A stretch of DNA of 7,763 bases from positions 1 to 7,763 of the forward strand of contig CAMLNY010000041.1 in the NCBI GenBank assembly GCA_946481405.1. The letters run 5' to 3'. This DNA comes from an uncultured Brevundimonas sp. (GTDB taxonomy: Bacteria; Pseudomonadota; Alphaproteobacteria; Caulobacterales; Caulobacteraceae). The notes beneath the pieces are model-generated. The model made no database searches, was not told where the DNA came from, and saw only the letters and a list, made by a program, of their open reading frames with translations. Made by a program: the position numbers and the translations under genes. Below are positions 1-5,585 of this stretch, one piece after another (the first letter of the stretch is position 1; each line of letters starts with the position of its first letter).

Positions 1-122
1 CTAACCAGACGCTTTACGCCGTCCACGGCGCGGACGGCGAACGTCTGGCCGTGATGATGGACCGCGAGACGGCCTTCGCCGCCGCCGTGGCGCACGAACT
101 GGCGCCGGTGTCCGTGCACTGA
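1..122 (+). CDS. DUF1150-family small protein, C-terminal part (truncated by window edge)
   Basis: The frame enters from the left edge; the first complete codon is at position 3 and the TGA is at 120-122, so only the last 39 residues are visible. They read as a short alpha/beta piece (TLYAVHGADGERLAV, then an Ala-rich helix) and end in APVSVH. A YAVH-x-ADG motif, a Met/Asp turn and a terminal PVSVH resemble the C-terminus of DUF1150 proteins. These are small soluble alphaproteobacterial proteins, about 75-90 residues long, with no established biochemical role. The assignment is by eye from this C-terminus, so it is moderately sure. The gene converges on ptsN; the two stops are 136 bases apart and a GC-rich hairpin starts 14 bases after this stop. 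Confidence 0.55.
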   Translation, partial: NQTLYAVHGADGERLAVMMDRETAFAAAVAHELAPVSVH

Positions 123-136
123 CCATCACCGTGCGC

Positions 137-152
137 CACGGCGAAGGCCGTG
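137..152 (+). terminator. GC-rich hairpin after the DUF1150-like gene
   Basis: CACGGC, a GAAG loop, then GCCGTG form a perfect 6-bp stem that begins 14 bases after the TGA at 120-122. No T-run follows, so it is not a textbook intrinsic terminator. It could mark the mRNA 3' end or assist Rho-dependent termination between the convergent genes. Confidence 0.4.
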
Positions 153-221
153 TCCAGATGGCGAACTCACTTCAGAGAGCATCAGTCAGGACCGGAAGCT
201 CCGCCGCCCGAATCCGTGATC

Positions 222-247
222 TGCACCCCGGCCTTCGCCGGGATGCA
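222..247 (-). terminator. GC-rich hairpin after ptsN (terminator-like or intergenic repeat)
   Basis: A 6-bp stem CCCGGC/GCCGGG with a 4-base loop is extended, after one mismatch, by TGCA/TGCA. It lies 11 bases beyond the ptsN stop. The GGCGAAGGCC core is shared with the hairpin at 137-152. It also resembles the palindromic intergenic repeats with a CCGGCGAAGGCCGG core that are common in alphaproteobacterial genomes. No T-run follows on the minus strand, so it is either a repeat element or a Rho-assisted 3' end. Confidence 0.45.
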
Positions 248-258
248 CGGAGATGAGG

Positions 259-729
259 TCAGGCCGCAGTCGCGGGGGCGTTGGCGTCGCGCACGAAGAG
301 CGCGTGGATCGCGTCTTCGGTCCGGGCCTGACGCAGCTGCTCGCGTAGCTCCGGCGAACGCAGCGCGCGAGACACGGCCGCCAGCGCTCTCAGGTGTTCG
401 GCTCCGTCGCGCGGCGGAGCGAACAGGGCGAACATCAGATCGACCGGACGATCGTCCACGGCGTCATACGCGACCGGCGTATCCAGACGCACGAACACCG
501 CCTTCACGCTGTCCAGACCCGGCAGGCGCGCATGCGGAACCGCCACGCCCGAGCCGAGGCCCGTCGAACCCAGAGCTTCACGTTCCATCAGTGCGTCGAA
601 GACGCGAATCTCGTCCTGGCCCAAGGCCTGGGCTGCGGCGGACGCCAGCGCATGCAAGGCCTGCCGCTTCGATGATGCGCCGCTCCTCAGGACGATCCCG
701 TCCCGAACCAGCAGTTCCCCGATATCCAT
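259..729 (-). CDS. ptsN: PTS IIA-like nitrogen-regulatory protein (EIIA-Ntr)
   Basis: This is a soluble 156-residue EIIA domain of the nitrogen phosphotransferase system, the terminal phosphoacceptor of the EI-Ntr/NPr relay. In the family it regulates potassium transport, carbon/nitrogen balance and the stringent response rather than importing sugar. The phosphorylated His is H66 in GSGVAVPHAR, the signature of the fructose/mannitol EIIA fold. It is preceded by the conserved MEREALGSTGLG stretch, and the C-terminal ELREQLRQA helix is present. The length is typical. The ATG at 727-729 has a weak GGGAAG a few bases upstream. It follows hpf with 86 bases between them, mostly filled by a large stem-loop, and completes the conserved rpoN-hpf-ptsN order. 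No EI-Ntr or NPr gene is in the window. Confidence 0.95.
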   Translation of the reverse strand: MDIGELLVRDGIVLRSGASSKRQALHALASAAAQALGQDEIRVFDALMEREALGSTGLGSGVAVPHARLPGLDSVKAVFVRLDTPVAYDAVDDRPVDLMFALFAPPRDGAEHLRALAAVSRALRSPELREQLRQARTEDAIHALFVRDANAPATAA

Positions 730-763
730 TGTCTTCCCGACTCATACTCGAGGTTGTGGGCAG

Positions 764-813
764 GCCCTTTGGGCGCGCGCCGTCTATACGGTTCGCGCGC
801 CCGTGGAAAGGGC
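764..813 (-). other. Long stem-loop in the hpf-ptsN intergenic region
   Basis: Three nested helices can be read. GCCCTTT (764-770) pairs with AAAGGGC (807-813), GGGCGCGCG (771-779) with CGCGCGCCC (794-802), and CCG (780-782) with CGG (789-791) around a TCTATA loop. The only interruptions are a 4-base bulge (803-806) and a 2-base bulge (792-793). This gives 19 base pairs starting 2 bases after the hpf stop and ending 34 bases before the ptsN start. No U-tract follows on the minus strand, so it suits mRNA 3'-end stabilisation, processing or attenuation between the two genes better than simple intrinsic termination. Confidence 0.7.
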
Positions 814-815
814 TC

Positions 816-1481
816 TTATGCGCCAGAACCGTTTACAGAACCGTGTCCGTTCAAAGACCCGGTGCGTTCAGGATCGATCCACCCCACATTGCCGTCCGGC
901 CGGCGATAGACCACCGACAGGCCGCCGTGAGCGGCATTCTTGAAGATCACGACCGGATAGCCGGTCATGTCGAGCTCCAGAACAGCGCGACCGACCGTGA
1001 TGGTGCGGATTTCCGACAGGCTTTCGGCGATCACCATGCCGACCGGCGGAGGGCCGTCGGCCTCGCCGGCGGTTTCGAACAGGGAATCCTCGACGGTGTC
1101 GTCGGGATTGCGCAGCACGATGCTGCGGGCCACCGACGCGGCCGCCATTTCGGTCTTCTCGGGCGACAGGCCCTTGGGCCCGATGTGGTGATCCTTGAGG
1201 CGGCGCTTGTAGCGGCGCACGCGCTTCTCGAGCTTGTCGAGACTGTCAGCAAAGGCCGCGTGGGCGTCGCCGCCCAGACCGGTGGTCACAAGGGACTGGC
1301 CCGAGGCGAGGCGGACCCAACAGTCCACCTTGAAGCCGTGGCCGTCCTTCGACACGACGACCTCGGCGTCCTGACCGCCGCGTTCGAAGTATTTTCCGAC
1401 TCCGTCTTCGAGTTCCTGGGAGATGCGCGAGCCTAACGCTTCGCCGACATCCACGTGCTTGCCGCTGACTTGGACTTGCAT
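816..1481 (-). CDS. hpf: Ribosome hibernation-promoting factor, long form (HPF/YfiA family)
   Basis: This 221-residue protein binds the 30S decoding region of idle ribosomes, and its C-terminal domain dimerises them into 100S particles. Residues 1-100 form the S30AE domain: it opens MQVQVSGKHVDVG, carries the YFERGGQDAEVVVSKDGH strand, and has the basic helix KLEKRVRRYKRRLKDHH. A linker of about 45 residues leads to the dimerisation domain (about 148-204), with the family motif YPVVIFKNA and the ending NVGWIDPE. A Gly/Ser/Asn-rich tail follows. I chose the ATG at 1479-1481 because family members begin with MQVQVSGK. An upstream in-frame GTG at 1539-1541 would add 20 residues unlike the family, and neither start has a clear Shine-Dalgarno. 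It lies 74 bases after rpoN and probably shares its transcript. Confidence 0.95.
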   Translation of the reverse strand: MQVQVSGKHVDVGEALGSRISQELEDGVGKYFERGGQDAEVVVSKDGHGFKVDCWVRLASGQSLVTTGLGGDAHAAFADSLDKLEKRVRRYKRRLKDHHIGPKGLSPEKTEMAAASVARSIVLRNPDDTVEDSLFETAGEADGPPPVGMVIAESLSEIRTITVGRAVLELDMTGYPVVIFKNAAHGGLSVVYRRPDGNVGWIDPERTGSLNGHGSVNGSGA

Positions 1482-1555
1482 GCGGGTAGAACGCGACTGC
1501 CCGCGAAAGGTGTCAATCAGGAACACCGATTTCACAGTCACGCTTTGTTGTTCGG

Positions 1556-3055
1556 TTATCCGACCCTGAGCATCCTGCGGCGCTCGACCGAAGACGGAAT
1601 CCTGAGCGCCTCCCGGTACTTGGCGACCGTGCGGCGAGCGATGTCGATGCCGGCTTCCTTGAGGATCTCGACGATCCGGTCGTCGGACAAAACGTCGCCG
1701 TCGCGACCTTCATGGTCGATCATCGACTTGATCCGGTGGCGGACGGCTTCGGCCGAGTGGCTGGCGCCGCCGTCGACGCTCTGGATCGCGGCGGTGAAGA
1801 AGAATTTGAGCTCGAACACGCCGCGCGGGGTCGAGACATATTTGTTCGAGGTCACCCGGCTGACGGTCGATTCATGCATGCCGATGGCATCGGCCACGGT
1901 TTTCAGGTTCAGGGGACGCAGGAACTCCACGCCGAAGGCGAGGAAGGCGTCCTGCTGGCGCACGATCTCGGAGGCGACCTTCAGGATCGTCCTGGCCCGT
2001 TGGTCCAGCGACTTGACCAGCCAGTTGGCCTGGGCTGCGCAGTCGGCGACGAAGGCCCTTTCCGTCTCGGTCCGCGCGCCCGCCGAGATGGAGGCGTGAT
2101 AGCGTTTGTCGACCAGCAGACGCGGCAGGGTGTCGGAGTTCAGCTCCACCCGCCAGCCGCCGGCCGGATCGGGGCGAACATGGACATCGGGGACGACAGT
2201 CTGGGCGATCTCGCCGGCGAAGCCCGCGCCCGGGCGGGGCGTCAGGGCCTTCAGCTCAGAGATCATCTCGGCGAGGTCCTCGGCGTCGACGCCGCAGACA
2301 TTGCGCAGACCCGACAGGTCGCGTTTGGCCAAGAGGTCCAGATTGTCGAGCAGGGCCGCCATGGCCGGATCGAAGCGGTTCCGCTCGATCAGCTGCAGCT
2401 TGAGGCATTCGGGCACCGAGCGGGCCATGACGCCGGTCGGCTCGAAGCCGTGACACGCCGCCAGCACCGCCTCGACCCGCTCCAGGCCGCAGCCCAGACG
2501 GTCGGCGATCTCCTGAAGCTCGCCGCGGAGGTAGCCGCCCTCGTCGACCCCGTCGATCAGCGACAGGGCGATGGCGTGGTCCGTGGCCGAGAAGCCGGCC
2601 GAGGAGGCCTGTTCCTGAAGATGCTCCCACAGGGTCGGATCGTGGCGTTCGGGGCGCTCGCCGCCGTCGGCGTCGCTGAAGCTGCCGCCCTTGCCGGCCT
2701 GGGACCAGTCAGTCAGCCCCGGCTGGGCCGCGTCCTCCGACATCCGGTCCGACATGCGCTCGCCGGGCGTGGCGTCGCCGTAGACGTCGTCCTCGCGCGC
2801 ATCGACGGTGGAGGACCGGTCCGAGGCCTCGGCCTCGTTGAAGCTCAGTTCGGCGGTGTCGGCGGGCGTTTCGCGCGTCGCCTCGGGCGCCGCCTCAGGC
2901 TCCTCGCGCTGGAGCAGCGGGTTTTTTTCGAGCTCTGACTCGACGTATTCGTCCAGTTCCTGGTTCGACAGCTGCAGCAGCTTGATGGCCTGCTGCAGCT
3001 GGGGCGTGATGACCAGCCCCTGCCCCTGCCGAACCTCAAGCCTCTGACCGATCAC
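1556..3055 (-). CDS. rpoN: RNA polymerase sigma-54 factor RpoN
   Basis: This is the alternative sigma factor for -24/-12 promoters, which needs AAA+ enhancer-binding proteins to open DNA. In Caulobacter-type bacteria it serves flagellar, stalk and nitrogen genes. With the chosen start it has 499 residues. Region I is about residues 1-45 (QRLEVRQGQGLVITPQLQQA, Gln/Leu-rich, contacts activators). An acidic, variable region II follows to about 145, then the core-binding domain. A helix-turn-helix lies at about 384-405 (TVADAIGMHESTVSRVTSNK), and the RpoN box ARRTVAKYRE at 473-482 reads the -24 element. I chose GTG at 3053-3055 because a GGGGAG lies 7 bases upstream and it gives an N-terminus of the usual family length. 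A GTG at 3131-3133 would add 26 residues without a Shine-Dalgarno. rpoN heads the rpoN-hpf-ptsN series and diverges from the DUF805 gene. Confidence 0.96.
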   Translation of the reverse strand: MIGQRLEVRQGQGLVITPQLQQAIKLLQLSNQELDEYVESELEKNPLLQREEPEAAPEATRETPADTAELSFNEAEASDRSSTVDAREDDVYGDATPGERMSDRMSEDAAQPGLTDWSQAGKGGSFSDADGGERPERHDPTLWEHLQEQASSAGFSATDHAIALSLIDGVDEGGYLRGELQEIADRLGCGLERVEAVLAACHGFEPTGVMARSVPECLKLQLIERNRFDPAMAALLDNLDLLAKRDLSGLRNVCGVDAEDLAEMISELKALTPRPGAGFAGEIAQTVVPDVHVRPDPAGGWRVELNSDTLPRLLVDKRYHASISAGARTETERAFVADCAAQANWLVKSLDQRARTILKVASEIVRQQDAFLAFGVEFLRPLNLKTVADAIGMHESTVSRVTSNKYVSTPRGVFELKFFFTAAIQSVDGGASHSAEAVRHRIKSMIDHEGRDGDVLSDDRIVEILKEAGIDIARRTVAKYREALRIPSSVERRRMLRVG

Positions 3056-3062
3056 CCGGACG

Positions 3063-3068
3063 CTCCCC
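3063..3068 (-). promoter_or_regulatory. Ribosome binding site of rpoN
   Basis: GGGGAG on the minus strand lies 7 bases before the GTG at 3053-3055. It is the main reason to prefer this start over the upstream GTG at 3131-3133, which has no comparable sequence before it. Confidence 0.55.
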
Positions 3069-3157
3069 GCGGGCGGAATGGCCCGGAACTTGCTGTCAGC
3101 ATGACCGCGACCGGTTAACGCCGGCTTTCGCACGATTTTGCGTGTCCGGAGCCGAAC

Positions 3158-3165
3158 TTAACCAT
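3158..3165 (+). promoter_or_regulatory. Candidate CtrA half-site TTAACCAT
   Basis: TTAACCAT is an exact match to the 8-base CtrA recognition motif described for Caulobacter. It lies in the 178-base divergent region between rpoN and the DUF805 gene, about 100 bases from the rpoN start and 69 bases from the DUF805 start. A further TTAAC lies at 3115-3119 (GTTAAC is palindromic), but the spacing does not make a full TTAA-N7-TTAAC box. A 5-bp inverted repeat TCCCC-TT-GGGGA (3166-3177) directly abuts the motif. Binding is inferred. Confidence 0.45.
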
Positions 3166-3233
3166 TCCCCTTGGGGAGGCCTTCACGCCGTTCGTGGCAG
3201 ATCGGTCCATCGATCACCGATCCGGGGGCCCCG

Positions 3234-3992
3234 ATGATCCTGTTTCGACCGCTGATCCGCTATGCCGACTTCAAGGGTCGGGCCAGCCGGACAGAGTACT
3301 GGCTTTTCGCCATCCTGCAGGGCTGGTACTTCCTGCTGTTCGGTCTGGCGACCATGGCCATGGGACAGGAGGGCCGTCCGTCCGAGGTCTCGAAGGGCGC
3401 TCTGGCCGCCTTCGGCATGATGATCGTCAGCGTGGTGGCTCTGATCATTCCCAACTATGCGGTCCTGACGCGCCGCCTGCACGACACGGGACGGGGCGCG
3501 ATCTGGCTGTGCCTGATGCTGCCGACGGTGCTGAGCGCGGTCATGACCATCGGCACGATCGCCACGGCCATCGGATCGATCGGCCTGGGCGCCAGCAAGG
3601 AGGCCTTCGTGGCCACGGCCCTGGCGGGGCTGGGCGCGGCCGGTCTGCTGGGGATCGTCGGCTATGTCGGCCAGATCATCCTGTTCGTCCTGACCCTGTT
3701 GCCGGGGACGAAGGGCGACAACACCTTCGGCCCTGACCCGCGAGATCCGTCGCAACGCTATGGCGGAGGCGCCGCCTCGACGCTGGACGAGGCGCGGCTG
3801 GACGCCCTGTTCGCCGAAGCCAGGCGGGCGAACGAGACGGCGGACCAGCCGTACAAGCCCGTCTTCGACTTCGGACCGGGGCCGGGAGCCCCCGCTTCGG
3901 CACCGGTTCAACGCGCGCCGGTCGACTGGGGCGCCCCCGCCCCTTCGAACGGCATCACCCCGGCCCCGACCTTCGGCAGGCGCGGGCTCTAG
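3234..3992 (+). CDS. DUF805 family inner-membrane protein
   Basis: This 252-residue membrane protein has the two DUF805 (YhaH/YhaI-like) signatures: RLHDTGR at 81-87 after the second membrane segment, and GTKGDNTFGPDP at 158-169 after the last. Hydrophobic segments lie at about 23-43, 56-78, 89-118 and 125-156. The opening FKGRASRTEYWLF is also typical of the family, whose function is unknown. After residue 170 an Ala/Pro/Gly-rich tail of about 80 residues, probably cytoplasmic and disordered, goes beyond the usual 110-160-residue family length. I chose the ATG at 3234 because it starts the domain; an in-frame TTG at 3171 would add 21 polar residues with no homology. It is the only complete + strand gene here. 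It is divergent from rpoN, and its stop overlaps the stop of the convergent lipoprotein gene. Confidence 0.9.
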   Translation: MILFRPLIRYADFKGRASRTEYWLFAILQGWYFLLFGLATMAMGQEGRPSEVSKGALAAFGMMIVSVVALIIPNYAVLTRRLHDTGRGAIWLCLMLPTVLSAVMTIGTIATAIGSIGLGASKEAFVATALAGLGAAGLLGIVGYVGQIILFVLTLLPGTKGDNTFGPDPRDPSQRYGGGAASTLDEARLDALFAEARRANETADQPYKPVFDFGPGPGAPASAPVQRAPVDWGAPAPSNGITPAPTFGRRGL

Positions 3993-4342
3993 TAGATCCG
4001 GAAGGTGAAGATCTCGCCCGGCCGCACCGTCATCCGGCCGCGCGCGTCGCCCACGCCGATGGTTCCCCCGGCCACATCCCAGCAGCCCGCCGAAACGTCG
4101 AAGTCGTAGACCCCCCCGTTCGGGATCGCCATGCCGCTGGGCAGGCGGTTCAGACCATAGGTCGAGGCGCTGCAGGCCGAGATCAGGACGGCGTGCAACT
4201 GATCGCCCGTGGCGTTGACGATGCGGATACGGCCAACCGGCTCGCCGGGGCGGATGAGCGGTCCTCCCGTGACCAGATCGCCGCAGCCCGACAGGACCAC
4301 GAGGCTGGCGAGGGCGAGCGCGCCGCGAAGCAGGGTGTTCAT
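3989..4342 (-). CDS. Small secreted lipoprotein, function unknown
   Basis: This 117-residue protein has a lipoprotein signal peptide: MNTLLRG, a hydrophobic stretch, then LSGC with the lipidated Cys at position 20. Position +2 is Gly rather than Asp, so by the Lol rule it would go to the outer membrane. The mature part looks like a single small beta-sandwich (RIRIVNATG, a central GMAIPNGGVYDFDV, a C-terminal GEIFTFRIY). It has two further cysteines, C57 and C87, that could form a disulfide. I know no named function. GGAGG at 4350-4354 lies 7 bases before the ATG, a strong ribosome binding site. It lies 97 bases downstream of the LuxR-type gene on the same strand, and its TAG overlaps the TAG of the DUF805 gene within one CTAG. 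Confidence 0.8.
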   Translation of the reverse strand: MNTLLRGALALASLVVLSGCGDLVTGGPLIRPGEPVGRIRIVNATGDQLHAVLISACSASTYGLNRLPSGMAIPNGGVYDFDVSAGCWDVAGGTIGVGDARGRMTVRPGEIFTFRIY

Positions 4343-4358
4343 GATCGATCCTCCAATC

Positions 4359-4373
4359 GACGACGATGTCGTC
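4359..4373 (-). promoter_or_regulatory. Dyad upstream of the lipoprotein gene
   Basis: GACGAC-GAT-GTCGTC is a perfect 6-bp inverted repeat with a 3-base spacer, ending 4 bases before the Shine-Dalgarno and 16 bases before the start codon. It could be a transcription-factor operator or an RNA hairpin that limits access to the ribosome binding site. No promoter hexamers are convincing next to it. Confidence 0.3.
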
Positions 4374-4411
4374 TCGTGGAGCCATCTCGCCCTGCCCGTC
4401 AGGGGTTGTCG

Positions 4412-4430
4412 TCATCCAGATGGAGGATGA
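4412..4430 (-). terminator. Weak hairpin after the LuxR-type gene
   Basis: TCATCC and GGATGA form a 6-bp stem around a 7-base loop, 9 bases after the TGA at 4440-4442. The stem is only half GC and no T-run follows, so termination before the lipoprotein gene would be partial at best. Confidence 0.2.
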
Positions 4431-4439
4431 ATGCGCCGG

Positions 4440-5546
4440 TCAGTTCGAGCCGATGGCCAGCCCCGCCAGCAGGGCCGCGACCTCGGCCTGACGCGTGCAG
4501 CCGGTCTTTTCCAGAACCCGACGGATCTGGGACCGCACCGTGGTCAGGGCGACGTCGCCCTCGTCGGCGATCTGCTCCGCCGTACGGCCGGTCGCCAGAC
4601 CGCGCGCGACGCGGGCCTCGGACCGGGTCAGGTCGAACAGGGAGCGCATCAGGTCGGCCGAAGGCGACTTGTCCGTGCCGATGGGCGTCAGAACCAGCAA
4701 AGCGTAGCCCTTGCCGAAGATGTCGTGGGCCGTGCGCCGGACGGGAAGGACGTGCAGCACTCCGACCGGATCGCCCATGGCGTCCCTCAGCGGCAAACTG
4801 CAGGCCGTATCGCCGCCCGGCGTGCCCAGAGCCTCAAGCCGTTGCGACAGGGCATCATTGGCCGCGCGGTCGGCGAGGGCCAACCGCCCGCCGGCGCGCA
4901 GGCCGATCTGTTCTGACATTGCCTGAACGAGATCGTTGGCCTCCACCACCCGACCGCCGTCGTCCAGCACGAGGGCAGGCAGGCGCAGACCCGTCAGGGC
5001 CTCGGCCGCCCCTTCCGCCCGCTGCAGACCCAGCCGGGCGCTGATCAGGGCGCTGCGGGCCAGATGGGGGCGCAGGACGTCGAGGCGGGCCAAATGCTCC
5101 GGCTCGATCGGGCCGCGCTCCAGCGCCCGCTCGATGCTGAACACGATGTTGTCGCCGCTGGGGATGCGAAGGCCCGTGCCCGCCGACCAGCCCAGACCGC
5201 GCGGCCGGAAGAAGTCGCGATAGATGGGGTCGGCGCCCATCTGCTCCTCGGTCCAGAAGTCCTGCTCAGTGAAGAAGCCGGGCTCACCGGCGTTCATGAT
5301 GCAGACCCGACGGCTGCATCGTGTCAGCCAGCCGTCCGCGACATATTCGGCGAAGACGTCGCGAACCGTCTCTGACGCGGTCCAGTGCAAGGCCTTGCGC
5401 GCCGAGAACAGAAGCCCGCCTTCGGCCTCGATCATGGCCGCGATCTCGTCAAGCACCGCGGGCCACAGCTCGGGGACCACGGAACTTTCGTAGATGCGAT
5501 CGATCAGGTCGGCGTCGGTCGGCAAGGCGCTTCTCCCACGCCCCAT
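4440..5546 (-). CDS. LuxR-type helix-turn-helix transcriptional regulator
   Basis: This 368-residue protein ends in a LuxR/GerE DNA-binding domain (about 303-361). The opening LTRSEARVARGLATGRTAEQIA is followed by the recognition helix TTVRSQIRRVLEKTGC and then RQAEVAALL. The N-terminal two thirds match no autoinducer-binding or response-receiver domain: no acyl-homoserine-lactone pocket signature or phosphoacceptor Asp context is evident. They contain the LRPHLARSALI helix (158-169) and a PAS-like segment (about 185-270: LPALVLDDGGRVVEAN), a layout common among orphan LuxR regulators of Caulobacterales and sphingomonads. The ligand is unknown. The ATG at 5544-5546 has no clear Shine-Dalgarno. 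It starts 39 bases after the IPTL-CTERM gene, so the two may be co-transcribed. A 20-bp dyad abuts the start codon and could allow self-regulation. Confidence 0.9.
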   Translation of the reverse strand: MGRGRSALPTDADLIDRIYESSVVPELWPAVLDEIAAMIEAEGGLLFSARKALHWTASETVRDVFAEYVADGWLTRCSRRVCIMNAGEPGFFTEQDFWTEEQMGADPIYRDFFRPRGLGWSAGTGLRIPSGDNIVFSIERALERGPIEPEHLARLDVLRPHLARSALISARLGLQRAEGAAEALTGLRLPALVLDDGGRVVEANDLVQAMSEQIGLRAGGRLALADRAANDALSQRLEALGTPGGDTACSLPLRDAMGDPVGVLHVLPVRRTAHDIFGKGYALLVLTPIGTDKSPSADLMRSLFDLTRSEARVARGLATGRTAEQIADEGDVALTTVRSQIRRVLEKTGCTRQAEVAALLAGLAIGSN

Positions 5547-5566
5547 CTGACGACGTTCTGCGTCAG
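5547..5566 (-). promoter_or_regulatory. CTGACG-N8-CGTCAG dyad abutting the LuxR-type start
   Basis: A perfect 6-bp inverted repeat with an 8-base spacer ends immediately before the ATG at 5544-5546. Its right arm overlaps the first 6 bases of the 18-bp direct repeat at 5561-5578, and another CGTCAG lies at 5584-5589. Its size and symmetry fit a dimeric HTH regulator operator, but also the core of a recombination site. Function is inferred. Confidence 0.35.
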
Positions 5567-5578
5567 CCGTAAAGGTCG
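5561..5578. repeat. 18-bp direct repeat, distal copy (relic of the lptB 3' end)
   Basis: CGTCAGCCGTAAAGGTCG is identical to 7491-7508. On the minus strand it reads CGACCTTTACGGCTGACG, which is the DLYG codons, the TGA stop and the next two bases of lptB. Identity stops abruptly on both sides (5560 differs from 7490, 5579 from 7509). Together with 7491-7508 it brackets the IPTL-CTERM and AraC-type genes. Confidence 0.85.
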
Positions 5579-5585
5579 AGACCCG

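Noticed and set aside
739..743. GANTC (CcrM methylation) sites close to the starts of ptsN, the IPTL-CTERM gene (6279-6283) and the AraC-type gene (7445-7449)
   Set aside because: GANTC also occurs several times inside rpoN, hpf and ptsN, so its presence near starts is not informative without a genome-wide count.
150..1436. A 428-codon open frame on the + strand across ptsN and hpf
   Set aside because: It is antisense to two confidently identified genes and reads as an Arg/Pro/Ala-rich translation with no domain, typical of high-GC shadow frames.
1511..1516. A perfect minus-strand TTGACA that could be a -35 box for hpf
   Set aside because: The matching -10 position (1488-1493) reads CGTTCT and lies only 6 bases from the hpf ATG, leaving no room for a leader and giving a poor hexamer.
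1482..1541. A 20-residue N-terminal extension of Hpf from the GTG at 1539-1541
   Set aside because: The extension has no family similarity, and the ATG at 1479-1481 gives the conserved MQVQVSGK N-terminus.
1712..2938. A 408-codon + strand open frame inside rpoN
   Set aside because: It mirrors the rpoN coding sequence; its composition follows from codon bias on the opposite strand and no family pattern is visible.
3056..3233. Sigma-54 (-24/-12) promoters, for rpoN autoregulation or the neighbouring genes
   Set aside because: I found no GG-N10-GC element matching TGGCAC-N5-TTGC in the intergenic regions.
3183..4415. A 410-codon minus-strand open frame across the DUF805 and lipoprotein genes
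   Set aside because: The DUF805 gene with its family motifs on the + strand and the lipoprotein with lipobox and Shine-Dalgarno explain the region; the long frame has no motif.
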